Source: a virus. Taken from it: a stretch of 21,870 nt of DNA. The notes below the pieces were generated by a model that saw nothing but the letters and a program-made list of their open reading frames with translations, searched no databases and was not told the DNA's origin. The stretch covers positions 1-21,870 of the IMG/VR virus record IMGVR_UViG_3300032284_001551, one strand, 5' to 3'. Shown here piece by piece: positions 7,552 to 15,738 of this stretch (the first letter of the stretch is position 1; every line of letters starts with the position of its first letter). A program made the position numbers and the translations under genes.

Positions 7552-8625
7552 TTATTTAATTATTGATCCTGCATCTTTGTTATAGGCTTGAACAACTGTA
7601 ACCCAACTATTTGCATCTGGTGATCTAAAAATTCCCAAATGTCGAACATTTTGAATAAAAAATGTTCCTTGAAAATTAATTACTTCTTTATACTGCGATT
7701 GAGATGCTGGGGCGGTTAAAATAAGCCCTTTTTGCGCTGATTGTTGTGGCATTGTTATTAAACCACCAACCTTTAAATCATATCTCATGACTGTTTTAAA
7801 AGTTAAAATATAAGGTGCAATCCAGGTTGGTTGACCAATTAAATCAGTAAATGCTATTGCTATAGGTTTTGTAGTTGGTGGAATTGTATAGTCATAAACA
7901 TTAATAATATTATCTATATACGATATTTGAATACCAGGATAAGCAGTACCACCAATAATACTAATACTTCTTTTTTGTAAAAATTTATTAAAATCTGTCA
8001 AAGTAAAATTTTGAACAGTAATATCTTCTGGTGCTACTAATTTAGGACTAATATTGACATTAATAGCAGTAGCATTTTTAAAAACATCTTGTAATGTATT
8101 TTTAATGGCTGTTGCTAAAGGCTGACCTTTGGGGCATTTAAAACTAAAATTAAAAGGACTTTCTTTAGAGCCAGCAGGTTGAATCATTATTAAATCTAGG
8201 GTTTGTGAAGTTCCTTGCCAATTACCAAAGGCTTGCTGAATCCTGGCATTAAGTACAACTCCATATTGTTCAGGATTAGCCAAAGGAAGTCCTTCTGCCA
8301 TTCCAACTGAAATCTTAATATTGCAATATGTTTTTCCATCCTGGCTGGGGTTAAAGTTAGCAGCTTGACTAATCAAAGGTAAACCCACCCCATAAACTCT
8401 CAAGGATGCGCCCCCAAGGGGTGAATTATAAGTAGATACTGGGATGTCTAATTCCACTTCTAAAGCACCTGCTATGGGCGTATTCGCAGCCCCTATACCA
8501 CCAAAAACACTACCAATTGATCCAGTACTGGTAAAAGTACCATTAAATAAAGTTTCGCCATTTGAACCTTTTACAACTTTTGGCTTGCCATCCTGATCAG
8601 TAATGACAATTTCATACCTTCTCAT
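7552..8625 (-). CDS. Baseplate hub protein, gpD / gp27-like
   Basis: This 357-residue protein begins RRYEIVITDQDGKP, a start I associate with hub proteins of PB1/E217-type and Pam3-type myoviruses, and ends in a beta domain (YKEVINFQGTFFIQNVRHLGIFRSPDANSWVT is typical of hub C-termini). It sits directly before the spike gene, as hub genes do. The hub trimer closes the tail tube and carries the spike. ATG overlaps the stop of the plug gene as ATGA. The call depends on gene order and overall pattern; there is no enzymatic motif. Confidence 0.76.
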   Translation of the reverse strand: MRRYEIVITDQDGKPKVVKGSNGETLFNGTFTSTGSIGSVFGGIGAANTPIAGALEVELDIPVSTYNSPLGGASLRVYGVGLPLISQAANFNPSQDGKTYCNIKISVGMAEGLPLANPEQYGVVLNARIQQAFGNWQGTSQTLDLIMIQPAGSKESPFNFSFKCPKGQPLATAIKNTLQDVFKNATAINVNISPKLVAPEDITVQNFTLTDFNKFLQKRSISIIGGTAYPGIQISYIDNIINVYDYTIPPTTKPIAIAFTDLIGQPTWIAPYILTFKTVMRYDLKVGGLITMPQQSAQKGLILTAPASQSQYKEVINFQGTFFIQNVRHLGIFRSPDANSWVTVVQAYNKDAGSIIK

Positions 8626-9026
8626 CCTATTACCTCAAATTGTTGAGTAGGTTGTCTATAAACTAATTGGGTTGTAAAGTAACCAGCAGTCAAAGAAATG
8701 TTGTAATTTAAAGGTGATCCAATTAAAGCTACACAAAGTATCAAAGCATTATTTGTATCATAAATATTGATGTAATATCTTTCACCATAAATATTCCAAT
8801 TAACAATCACATTGTATTGAACATTATCAAAAGTAGCCTGAAATTGAAAATTGGAATTATTAGAAGGTGTAAATTGAATTACATTACTTACATTAGGATT
8901 TATATTTTGATTGGAACTATAAGTTGATGCTGCGCCCTGGGTATTAACCAATCCATTTACAAAAGGAGTTGTAACTGAATTGGAGTTTCCAATTGCACTA
9001 CCTGATCCTGACCATAAATTTGCCAT
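8622..9026 (-). CDS. Baseplate plug protein, Pam3 gp18-like
   Basis: The 134-residue protein has a low-complexity N-terminus (about 1-47, Ser/Asn-rich) and then a beta domain: FQFQATFDNVQYNVIVNWN, then ERYYINIYDTNNALILCVALIGSP. This matches the pattern of the cyanophage Pam3 baseplate plug domain, a small beta fold that seals the tube lumen near the hub. The extended N-terminal tail may thread into the tube. It is placed two bases after the preceding tail gene and overlaps the hub gene. I am fairly sure of the domain and less sure of its exact place in the baseplate. Confidence 0.7.
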   Translation of the reverse strand: MANLWSGSGSAIGNSNSVTTPFVNGLVNTQGAASTYSSNQNINPNVSNVIQFTPSNNSNFQFQATFDNVQYNVIVNWNIYGERYYINIYDTNNALILCVALIGSPLNYNISLTAGYFTTQLVYRQPTQQFEVIG

Positions 9027-9028
9027 AA

Positions 9029-9631
9029 TTATTTCGCTGGTGTACCACTACTAAAAGCGTTCATTAATGCGCTTAAAGTATTTTGTGGGGATTGTGATAA
9101 TAAAGGTTGTATAAAATCAAATTGCCAAGCATTTTGTGGCTGCTGGCTATCTGGTCTTGAAACATCAGTTAAATTTGTAAGGATGCAATTTAAATATACA
9201 TAGGAAGGTGTAGCAATAATATATGTTCCACCTGCTTGGGCGTGAGCCTGTAAAGCTGCTTGCAATGCTGTAAAAGTAATCATTTTAGAAATATACCCAC
9301 CATTTGAATTGGCTGGGCAATTCATAAGCATAGAAATCTTTAATGGCTTGGCAATAGTGGCATTGGCAGCATAATTTTGATTGGCAAAAGGATATTGAGC
9401 CACTTCATAATCTATTAAAGAAGCCCCTGGCAATGGTCTAAAATGACCAAAAAAGTTATTTAACTTTAAAGGATTGTTGCCATTTAATAGACTAAAACCA
9501 AAATTAGCTGCTTCAGTTATAGCAATAATTGGTAAAAGGCTTCCCCAGATTTTTTTTGCAATTCCATCTTTTAAAATAATAGGGGATATTTCAAAGCCTA
9601 ATTGATAAATTGATTGTCCAATATTTGCCAT
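9029..9631 (-). CDS. Baseplate / tube-junction protein of E217 and Pam3 type
   Basis: The 200-residue protein begins MANIGQSIYQLGFEISPIIL and contains FFGHFRPLPGASLIDYEVAQYPFANQ, a stretch conserved among contractile phages of the PB1/E217 type. It lies between the tape measure and plug genes. Proteins at this place form the adaptor between the last tube ring and the hub, sometimes called the ripcord in E217; that exact name is a guess here. Two moderately hydrophobic segments (about 20-45 and 105-130) look like parts of a soluble fold and not membrane helices. Confidence 0.6.
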   Translation of the reverse strand: MANIGQSIYQLGFEISPIILKDGIAKKIWGSLLPIIAITEAANFGFSLLNGNNPLKLNNFFGHFRPLPGASLIDYEVAQYPFANQNYAANATIAKPLKISMLMNCPANSNGGYISKMITFTALQAALQAHAQAGGTYIIATPSYVYLNCILTNLTDVSRPDSQQPQNAWQFDFIQPLLSQSPQNTLSALMNAFSSGTPAK

Positions 9632-9633
9632 AT

Positions 9634-11439
9634 TTAAACCTGTCTAAAGCCTGTATAGTAACCGCCAGCATTTAACATATTGACATTAGTGTCTTGTCCT
9701 GGGATTTTTACTGTATTAATATCCAATGAAATAGAAGTAGGATTCCAAGGCATCATTGCTACATTTTGTCCAGAAGTAGAGTCATAGCTGCTTTTTTGTT
9801 GTATTGGCTTAATCTTTCCTTCTTTTTCTAATTTCTTACGAATTTCATCAGTTAATAATTCAAGATGATTTACTTCTGTATCATCGGAATATGGGCGATA
9901 CAAGCCCATTGCTGCTAAATCTTCATCAGATAATTTTTTAGCTTGTTCAGTATCAATATCTAATGCTTGCCCTACAGTATGTTTACTTTTAACTCCAGGT
10001 GGAGTTGTTAAATGACCAGAATAAGTTCTCCATTGACCATCAGCACCTTTTACTTTTCCTAGAGCATCTTCTTCTGCTTGAGTTCTATAACCACCACCTT
10101 TAACAACTTTTAAATTATTTTTAATGGCAATATCAACTAAATTAGGATCAACATTACTTAAATTACTCCACCAAGCGTTTAAACCTTTCCAATATTTTTC
10201 CCTAGTAACTGATTTAGGATCAAATTTTTCTAAGTTTTTATCTTTAGCTTCTTGAGGAGTCATAACGATGTTATGCTCTGGATCAGGATTTAAAGGATTT
10301 TTAAATAATTTTGCAAGCCAAATAATTGCATCAGCCAATAACATTGCTGCTTGACCAATTTTTTCAACATTTAAAATAAAATCTTTTACATCTTCTTGAA
10401 ATTTAGGCGTGGTTAAATATTTAGAAAAATCTTCTATTCCTTTGCCAGCACCTTTAATCCAATCTTTGACCTTTGGATCACCTAAAAATATTTTTATTGC
10501 ATTAGAAAATGATTCAGATAAACCTTCTAATGGCGTTACTAAACCTTCCAAAGCACCAAGGAAAGTTTTTTCAATTTTTTCTTTTGACCTATTTAATTGA
10601 ATGTCTAATGCTTGCCATCTTTTTAATAGATTATCAGTAACATCTAATAGTTTTGCATCTTTATTTGCTTGTTTTTCGGTTTGATCTATTTCATCTTTTC
10701 TTAAAGATGCCATCCTTCTAGCAGTTTCTATATCAATTCCAAGGGCAGATAATCCGCTTACTTCTAATCTTTGTTGAGCAGTCCCAGGTTCACCCTGTTT
10801 ATAAACTTCACCAGCTTTTTTCAAAGCCTGTTGCATAATCTTAAATGCACTTTGCTCTGGATTAATACCTGCTGCCTGGAAAGAAACCTGTTTATTAATG
10901 TCGGTTTGTGCATTTGCTATGCTTCCCAATAAAGCATTGGGATCAGTAGCAAATTTTCCATAATTTACTTGAGCAGATTTTAATTCTCCTGGTGATACTC
11001 CCACACCTTGTGCTTGTTTTCTGGTATTACCAGCATTACTAGCCAGATTTGCAAGACCAAATAAGCCAGTTCCAGCACCAATAAGACCTGTAGCTAGACC
11101 AATACTTCCCCATTTCAATAAATTAAAAGTGGTAGAAGAAACACTTTTAGCTATAGAAGAAGCATTTTTTCCAATTTGAGAAAAATGATTTGCAGTATTT
11201 TTAGCGACTCTATCTGTATTTTGTAAAGTCGTATAGTTTTTATCAAGGCGTTTTGCCACAGTATCCAAAGCGTGTTGGATTTTATCAAAATTACCTTGTA
11301 ATGAAGCAGAAGATTTATTAATCTTGCCCCATTGACCAGGCATTTTGTCTAAAGATTTTTGATATTTTTCAAAAAGTTTTTGGAATTCCTTAAACTTTTC
11401 GTCATTAATCTCTATGTCAATTACGCTTTTAGTAGCCAT
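9634..11439 (-). CDS. Tape measure protein with C-terminal M15-type peptidase domain
   Basis: The 601-residue protein lies directly after the tail chaperones, as tape measures do. Residues 1-100 are helical and charged (coiled coil), 104-134 are hydrophobic and Gly/Ala-rich (possible membrane-inserting segment), and 150-380 are mostly helical. Residues 437-530 hold an LAS/M15 (VanY-like) metallopeptidase pattern: SKHTVGQALDID gives His487 and Asp494, and EVNH gives Glu522 and His525, the expected zinc ligands and general base. The protein therefore sets tail length and probably cuts peptidoglycan cross-links during DNA entry. At about 1.5 angstrom per helical residue the tape would suit a short to medium tail. 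ATG follows AAAGGA and overlaps the end of the frameshifted chaperone frame by 11 bases. Confidence 0.87.
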   Translation of the reverse strand: MATKSVIDIEINDEKFKEFQKLFEKYQKSLDKMPGQWGKINKSSASLQGNFDKIQHALDTVAKRLDKNYTTLQNTDRVAKNTANHFSQIGKNASSIAKSVSSTTFNLLKWGSIGLATGLIGAGTGLFGLANLASNAGNTRKQAQGVGVSPGELKSAQVNYGKFATDPNALLGSIANAQTDINKQVSFQAAGINPEQSAFKIMQQALKKAGEVYKQGEPGTAQQRLEVSGLSALGIDIETARRMASLRKDEIDQTEKQANKDAKLLDVTDNLLKRWQALDIQLNRSKEKIEKTFLGALEGLVTPLEGLSESFSNAIKIFLGDPKVKDWIKGAGKGIEDFSKYLTTPKFQEDVKDFILNVEKIGQAAMLLADAIIWLAKLFKNPLNPDPEHNIVMTPQEAKDKNLEKFDPKSVTREKYWKGLNAWWSNLSNVDPNLVDIAIKNNLKVVKGGGYRTQAEEDALGKVKGADGQWRTYSGHLTTPPGVKSKHTVGQALDIDTEQAKKLSDEDLAAMGLYRPYSDDTEVNHLELLTDEIRKKLEKEGKIKPIQQKSSYDSTSGQNVAMMPWNPTSISLDINTVKIPGQDTNVNMLNAGGYYTGFRQV

Positions 11440-12126
11440 TGTTCCTTTGTAATGCTCTCAATATATGTCTTTGGCGAAACTCATGTGCGCTTGACTTAAA
11501 TTCTATATCAATATCCTCTAAAAACTTAGAAAATCCTACCCCAGCTACATGATCTAAACAGGCAGAGATGAGGTGATCTCCATCTCTCCAGTATTCTCTA
11601 CCTCTGTCAATGTCGTCAAAGAACTCATGTATTCCATAGAGCCTAATGATGTTATTTGCGAACCCCATAATCCATTGACTGTATCCATAATGCCCGCTAT
11701 CTGATTCTTTTTGTTCATCATGGATACTGATGTAAAAAAAACTAATTCACCCTCGATTTCTGCAAGGGTTTCTTTGTCAATAATCTCTTTTTCAATTGCT
11801 GTATGCAAGGGAATACTTTTCCAGCCTTTTGTGGATGGCATCATTACATTCGACAGTCTAATAATTTCATTCACTAATCCAGCCTTGACCCCAGAAGTTC
11901 CATTCCATACGCCCATGTTTTCTGATACTTGTTTCAACATAAGATATGCAACTCTCGTTCCTGCAATCGCCCCAAGCCCTTCAGAAAAGATTGCAGCAAA
12001 TGTCTTAGATATTACTAAGAAATATTGCTCAAAAATTTCTCTTGAAATTGGGGTGCTGTGAACATATAGCTGTCCTTTTTCCGAATCAATCGGAATTACT
12101 AAGTTCAAGGCTCGATTAATTTTCAT
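11429..12126 (-). CDS. Tail assembly chaperone, -1 frameshift fusion (gpGT / P2 E+E' analogue), 232 aa
   Basis: Codons 12126 to 11734 are read in the first frame (131 residues). The ribosome then slips back one base and continues from TAC at 11734-11732 to the stop at 11431-11429, adding 101 residues (YISIHDEQKESDSGHYGYSQ...). The -1 frame has a TGA at 11749-11747 just before the slip site and is open all the way after it, exactly what a programmed shift needs. An ATG at 11668 in that frame has no ribosome binding site, so separate initiation is unlikely. In lambda the shifted tail recruits tube protein to the tape-bound chaperone. Confidence 0.85.
11554..12126 (-). CDS. Tail assembly chaperone, unshifted product (gpG / P2 gpE analogue)
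   Basis: The 190-residue protein begins MKINRALNLVIPIDSEKG. It is mostly helical and sits between tube and tape measure, the standard place of tail assembly chaperones. At codons 130-131 the ribosome meets the slippery run (GTT TTT TTT ACA), and a -1 shift there replaces the last 59 residues by a different 101-residue tail. The start has only a weak GGGG upstream, four bases after the tube gene's stop, so coupling to tube translation is likely. In lambda and P2 these chaperones coat the tape measure during tail assembly and are absent from the mature virion. Confidence 0.83.
   Translation of the reverse strand: MKINRALNLVIPIDSEKGQLYVHSTPISREIFEQYFLVISKTFAAIFSEGLGAIAGTRVAYLMLKQVSENMGVWNGTSGVKAGLVNEIIRLSNVMMPSTKGWKSIPLHTAIEKEIIDKETLAEIEGELVFFTSVSMMNKKNQIAGIMDTVNGLWGSQITSLGSMEYMSSLTTLTEVENTGEMEITSSLPV
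11681..11727 (-). promoter_or_regulatory. Frameshift-stimulating stem-loop
   Basis: Arms GTATCCATGATG (11727-11716) and CATTATGGATAC (11692-11681) pair over 12 bp with a single G-U. The loop is 23 nt. The first stem base lies six bases after the slippery heptamer, within the usual range for a ribosome-pausing structure. Bases in the loop could pair further downstream to make a pseudoknot, which I cannot test by eye. Confidence 0.8.
11734..11740 (-). promoter_or_regulatory. Slippery heptamer T TTT TTT for -1 frameshifting
   Basis: The minus strand has a run of eight T residues (11741-11734). In the chaperone frame it reads GTT TTT TTT ACA, so the heptamer T TTT TTT fits the X XXY YYZ rule exactly and allows re-pairing of both tRNAs after a one-base backward slip. 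It is the same type of site as in phage P2 E+E'. Confidence 0.88.
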
Positions 12127-12130
12127 CTAT

Positions 12131-12571
12131 TTATAGACCCCAAAGTTTTGAATTAACATTGTAAATACCAGTTAATGTAACAACAAAACCAGCTACATTA
12201 CCATCATAAGTAATATCACGAATACCTTTTAAAATACAATTGGTAAGATCATAATCGCCCAGGGTTGCTGAATCGGAAATGATCGCTACATCACCAACAT
12301 TTACATAAGTTTCAAATTGTGTTTTATAAACATTCGCTAATGATTGGCTTTTTAACAAGTTAATTGTTACTGTTGCCATTTGATATGGTTCAGGGGATGT
12401 AACACCGCCTGTAAGAGTTGGGATTAGCAAACCAGCATCGTTTTCAAAAGCGATACTGATAGCTTCCCTAGCCAAATAGGGGGCTGTTACATTAAGTGTT
12501 GGATTGCTTGAATAGACCACACTACCACGCAGTCTATTAAGTGTACCTTGCTGAATTAATGGGGTTGCCAT
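12131..12571 (-). CDS. Tail tube protein
   Basis: The 146-residue protein begins MATPLIQQGTLNRLRGSVVY and follows the sheath gene by 11 bases, the standard tube position in contractile phages. Its pattern (FENDAGLLIPTLTGGVTSPEPYQMATVT, then KTQFETYVNVGDVAII and a final beta segment) fits the tube family of PB1/E217-type phages with a beta-barrel ring fold. Size is normal for tube proteins (about 140-160). It should form hexameric rings around the tape measure, inside the sheath. Confidence 0.78.
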   Translation of the reverse strand: MATPLIQQGTLNRLRGSVVYSSNPTLNVTAPYLAREAISIAFENDAGLLIPTLTGGVTSPEPYQMATVTINLLKSQSLANVYKTQFETYVNVGDVAIISDSATLGDYDLTNCILKGIRDITYDGNVAGFVVTLTGIYNVNSKLWGL

Positions 12572-12582
12572 GATTTATTCCT

Positions 12583-13884
12583 TTATGCTAAAGCAAAGCT
12601 AGAAACATTCACATTAAATATAATCTGAATGAATCCTCTTGCTGGGGTGTAAGTTACAGAAAGACCTGCATATTTGCCAATAGCATAGTCGCTTGGATTA
12701 TCTGTTACATAAGTATTAAATGAAACAGCCTGGACATTTGCAGGTGCTAATACTAATCCATAAGCAATACCGCTATTCATAGTACCCTGTGCTACTTTTT
12801 GCAGAGTATTAATGCCAGCTTGGTTATAGTACAAAGGATTAATTGGGTTATTAGAACCATTAATAATTGCATTAGAAATGCTCAAGTTAATGTTAATTTG
12901 TACCCAATCTACAGAATACCAATAAGTGTAGTCTTTACCATCACAAGTTACACCCCAAAGAACTAGGGTATTACTAATACCACCTTCAGCACCAGTACCA
13001 ATATAGTTCACATTAACAGTTTTTAATGCTTGTTGTTGTGCATTAGTACCAGTAAATGCAGTAACTCCAGAAACATATTGGAAAGCCATTGGAGCAACTT
13101 TATTTGTATCGCTTGGATTGTAATTCAAAGCGTTATACATCATTGCAGCAGCAGACCATTCTGTAACTGGTGCAGAAACATCCTGAATTACTGAAACTAC
13201 AGATTTAACATTATTGTAATTTCCATAATTGTCAATTGTTTCTAATACCCAGAAATAAACCTGGGAAGTTGTAGATTCATAATTTTTAGTTAATGCTAAG
13301 AATGTCGTATCAAGGGACATTTCTGTTGTAACCATGTACGCATAATACTTGTACAAGTTAGCAGCAATATATGTAGTTAATGCAGTTACGCCTTGTTCGC
13401 CTGTACCAGCACCTAATTCAAGAACATAAATACCATTTGCATTACCTTGTGCAAAATAAGTAGTTGCCATAGCAACTAAATCTTGTACAGATTCATTGGT
13501 AAATAAACCTTGAGTTGTTACTGAACCAGGGTTGCTTGCTAAAGGATAAGTAAAGGTAGTTGTGCCTGTTGATGTAACAGTATATTGACCATTATATCCA
13601 GTAGGTGTAACACCAGCAATAATTCCTAAAATTGCATCACCAATAGGAATTCCATGAGGTGTACTTGTTGTAACAGTAACTATACTTGAAGCCCATGTCA
13701 TTGAAGAAATGGTAATTGAACCTTGAAGAATAGCCGATAAATCAGCAAATTGAGTTAAAAGATAAGAACTACCTGTTGATAATGTAGTCGAACCCTGCGA
13801 CACAAAACAACCAGTTCTTTGCAGAGTATTGGGTGCTGGCGCAATGGTTTGAGTTACATTTACTGTAACGATTTGAGTTGTCAT
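12583..13884 (-). CDS. Tail sheath protein, DUF3383 family
   Basis: The 433-residue protein begins MTTQIVTVNVTQTIAPAPNTLQRTG and is of the DUF3383 type used as sheath by PB1/E217-like and many Burkholderia phages. An accessory beta module at residues 56-126 (HGIPIGD...TGYNGQYTVT...TTFTY) interrupts the N-terminal domain, probably facing outward. The presence of this gene together with a hub, J-like wedge and spike shows a contractile tail. It lies immediately before the tube gene. Confidence 0.86.
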   Translation of the reverse strand: MTTQIVTVNVTQTIAPAPNTLQRTGCFVSQGSTTLSTGSSYLLTQFADLSAILQGSITISSMTWASSIVTVTTSTPHGIPIGDAILGIIAGVTPTGYNGQYTVTSTGTTTFTYPLASNPGSVTTQGLFTNESVQDLVAMATTYFAQGNANGIYVLELGAGTGEQGVTALTTYIAANLYKYYAYMVTTEMSLDTTFLALTKNYESTTSQVYFWVLETIDNYGNYNNVKSVVSVIQDVSAPVTEWSAAAMMYNALNYNPSDTNKVAPMAFQYVSGVTAFTGTNAQQQALKTVNVNYIGTGAEGGISNTLVLWGVTCDGKDYTYWYSVDWVQININLSISNAIINGSNNPINPLYYNQAGINTLQKVAQGTMNSGIAYGLVLAPANVQAVSFNTYVTDNPSDYAIGKYAGLSVTYTPARGFIQIIFNVNVSSFALA

Positions 13885-13897
13885 TATTGACTCCTAA

Positions 13898-14212
13898 TTA
13901 ATTAAAGCTAACAGAAACAACCATACCAGTACCAGGAGTAATAACAATTCCATTAGCACATGGGAAATCAATAATATAAGAACCAATTGTATCTGGAATA
14001 ACTGCAACTAAATTAGCTGCGCCTGTGCCAGAAGTGGTTGCATGGTCATAAATTGCACCATTTGTAGAGCCAGCAGTAGTAACATTGACTTTTACAATGC
14101 GACCCCTGCTAGATTTAATTGCTGTAGCAGCAGAAATATTTAAAAAAGTATTAATGCCTTGTGCTGTGATAGCTGCGCCATTAATTACTGCTGGATTTGA
14201 GGTAATTGCCAT
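13898..14212 (-). CDS. Small virion-type protein of unknown function (104 aa)
   Basis: The protein begins MAITSNPAVINGAAITAQGI and ends IVITPGTGMVVSVSFN. It contains SSRGRIVKVNVTTAGSTNGAIYDHATT, a pattern that recurs in small beta-rich phage proteins near head or tail genes. It has no Cys, no signal peptide and no membrane helix. Position between the 348-residue protein and the sheath suggests a decoration, neck-whisker or sheath-associated role, but function is unknown. RBS-like AGGAGT lies shortly before the next gene (sheath), supporting a compact operon. Confidence 0.68.
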   Translation of the reverse strand: MAITSNPAVINGAAITAQGINTFLNISAATAIKSSRGRIVKVNVTTAGSTNGAIYDHATTSGTGAANLVAVIPDTIGSYIIDFPCANGIVITPGTGMVVSVSFN

Positions 14213-14233
14213 TTTGAAACTCCTTTTTTACAC

Positions 14234-15280
14234 TTAAATTTGAGAGGGTACAACAATTTGGGTTGGTTGATAACTAACAAAAGCTGATTTAATTAATTGT
14301 AATGCAACATCGTTTACAGTATTTTGATAATAACTAATTTTAAAAGTAACACTTTTCTTCTGAGCAATAATTCCAAATTCAGATTGAGTAAGTTTTTCAT
14401 CCTGAATAATGGGCATATTTTGAATTCCGATATTATCAGTATTCAAACTATATTGAAACACATAATTTAGAAAGTTTAAAGCCTCGTTATTGCGTATTCC
14501 ATAAATAATAATCTTGACTGTATCAGTTGCTAATTGCCTTATAGTGGTTTGTTCACTTGGTGTCATACCGCCATTAATAACAATATTATTTACAATTGGA
14601 AATTGACCAATTGCTTCAGTATTTGAAGAAATGACATCTACAGCAGCATAGGCTGGCGGTAAATTCTGCTCTACTAAATAAGCTGGATATAAAGGAAAGT
14701 ATTGATTGAGTGCAAGCCAAATAGGAAGGCTATTAGAAACAATAACGCTTGTACTATCAAAATCTGTCATGGAATCAATAAGCTGAGTATCCATAATAGA
14801 ATACAAAGCATCGCCACGATAATGATATAAATCCGCTTGTTTGTAGTAATTATCCCTGCTATTAAAAGCAAATCTAATACCTTGATAAGTTGCCACATAT
14901 AAAAATTGAGGATTAATTAAATTAAAGTCATCAATTTTTACTAAAGAAGTGAAAATAGTATGATTAAAGACAGTTTGCCGATCTTCTAGCATTTGCACAT
15001 TACTATTAAAATGGAATGATCCCTGGGCAGTTAAAGTCCTGGCTGGTACTCCATTTTGATAATTATCATAAAGCAAGCGATCATATTGAGAAGCGTTATA
15101 AAGAGCAGAATCAGTTAATAACGCAGCATTGACCCAAAATACATAACCATCCAGGGGCAATACCAATTTCACATAAAGAGTAAAGGTAACAGTTTCATTA
15201 CCTGATATGGTATTTACGCCTTCTGCTAATCCAGAAGCTAATTGCGGTTTAACGCCTATGGTTTCTTCTACTGTAGCCAT
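14234..15280 (-). CDS. Neck or tail-gateway structural protein (348 aa), function uncertain
   Basis: The protein begins MATVEETIGVKPQLASGLAEG, with a beta-rich N-terminal half (ETVTFTLYVKLVLPLDGYVFWVN) and a C-terminal part containing TDTVKIIIYGIRNNEALNFLNYVF. Its ATG overlaps the stop of the upstream neck gene as TAATG. Phages with similar head and sheath proteins encode collar or gateway proteins in this interval, so a role where the tail meets the neck is likely. I see no enzymatic motif, and the exact family is not recognised. Confidence 0.55.
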   Translation of the reverse strand: MATVEETIGVKPQLASGLAEGVNTISGNETVTFTLYVKLVLPLDGYVFWVNAALLTDSALYNASQYDRLLYDNYQNGVPARTLTAQGSFHFNSNVQMLEDRQTVFNHTIFTSLVKIDDFNLINPQFLYVATYQGIRFAFNSRDNYYKQADLYHYRGDALYSIMDTQLIDSMTDFDSTSVIVSNSLPIWLALNQYFPLYPAYLVEQNLPPAYAAVDVISSNTEAIGQFPIVNNIVINGGMTPSEQTTIRQLATDTVKIIIYGIRNNEALNFLNYVFQYSLNTDNIGIQNMPIIQDEKLTQSEFGIIAQKKSVTFKISYYQNTVNDVALQLIKSAFVSYQPTQIVVPSQI

Positions 15281-15738
15281 TAATCAATCCAAGATTTAAA
15301 AGATGCTTGCATAACCCCAGAATCAATAAAAGATGGTCTACGAACTCCAACTTTTCTTGTAAATCCAGCCCTTTTTCCTTTGACATAGCCTTTAGCAGTA
15401 ACTTTATTTTTAAAGCGAATACTTCTGCCTTCTAAAGCTGCCTTGGTAGGAACACCAGGAATACCCTGTCTTTCAGCTTCTTGAGAACTTAAAAAGTTCT
15501 TAAAATCCGCTTCAATTTCGCTTGTGGCATCTTTATATGGGTCTTGTACACTACCCCCTTGGAGCAATGTTTCTAAAGCCCCTGCCATGCTTTCTGTAAG
15601 GCTGTTGACGATTTTTTGCTCATAGACATTGGCAAAAGTAGAAAACAATCCATACTTTTCTTCTAAAATGGTTGCAACCCCATAGGTTGTATTTCCTTCT
15701 GGCTCTGGAACATCAATTACGCCCAGGTGAAGGATCAT
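15280..15738 (-). CDS. Neck / tail-completion protein (152 aa)
   Basis: I place the start at ATG 15738, which overlaps the previous stop as ATGA. A longer frame from TTG at 15750 is possible but less likely. The protein starts MILHLGVIDVPEPEGN, has a helical centre (NVYEQKIVNSLTESMAGALE) and a strongly basic C-terminal part (KNKVTAKGYVKGKRAGFTRK, then VRRPSF). A size near 150 and a basic face are common in neck and tail-completion proteins. The role is inferred from position. Confidence 0.55.
   Translation of the reverse strand: MILHLGVIDVPEPEGNTTYGVATILEEKYGLFSTFANVYEQKIVNSLTESMAGALETLLQGGSVQDPYKDATSEIEADFKNFLSSQEAERQGIPGVPTKAALEGRSIRFKNKVTAKGYVKGKRAGFTRKVGVRRPSFIDSGVMQASFKSWID

Noticed and set aside
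11429-11668. Independent 79-residue gene from ATG at 11668
   Set aside because: No Shine-Dalgarno before this ATG. The frame extends up to the slippery site and is better explained as the -1 shifted part of the chaperone.
11711-12061. Plus-strand 116-residue frame
   Set aside because: Antisense shadow of the tail chaperone, no ribosome binding site or family resemblance.
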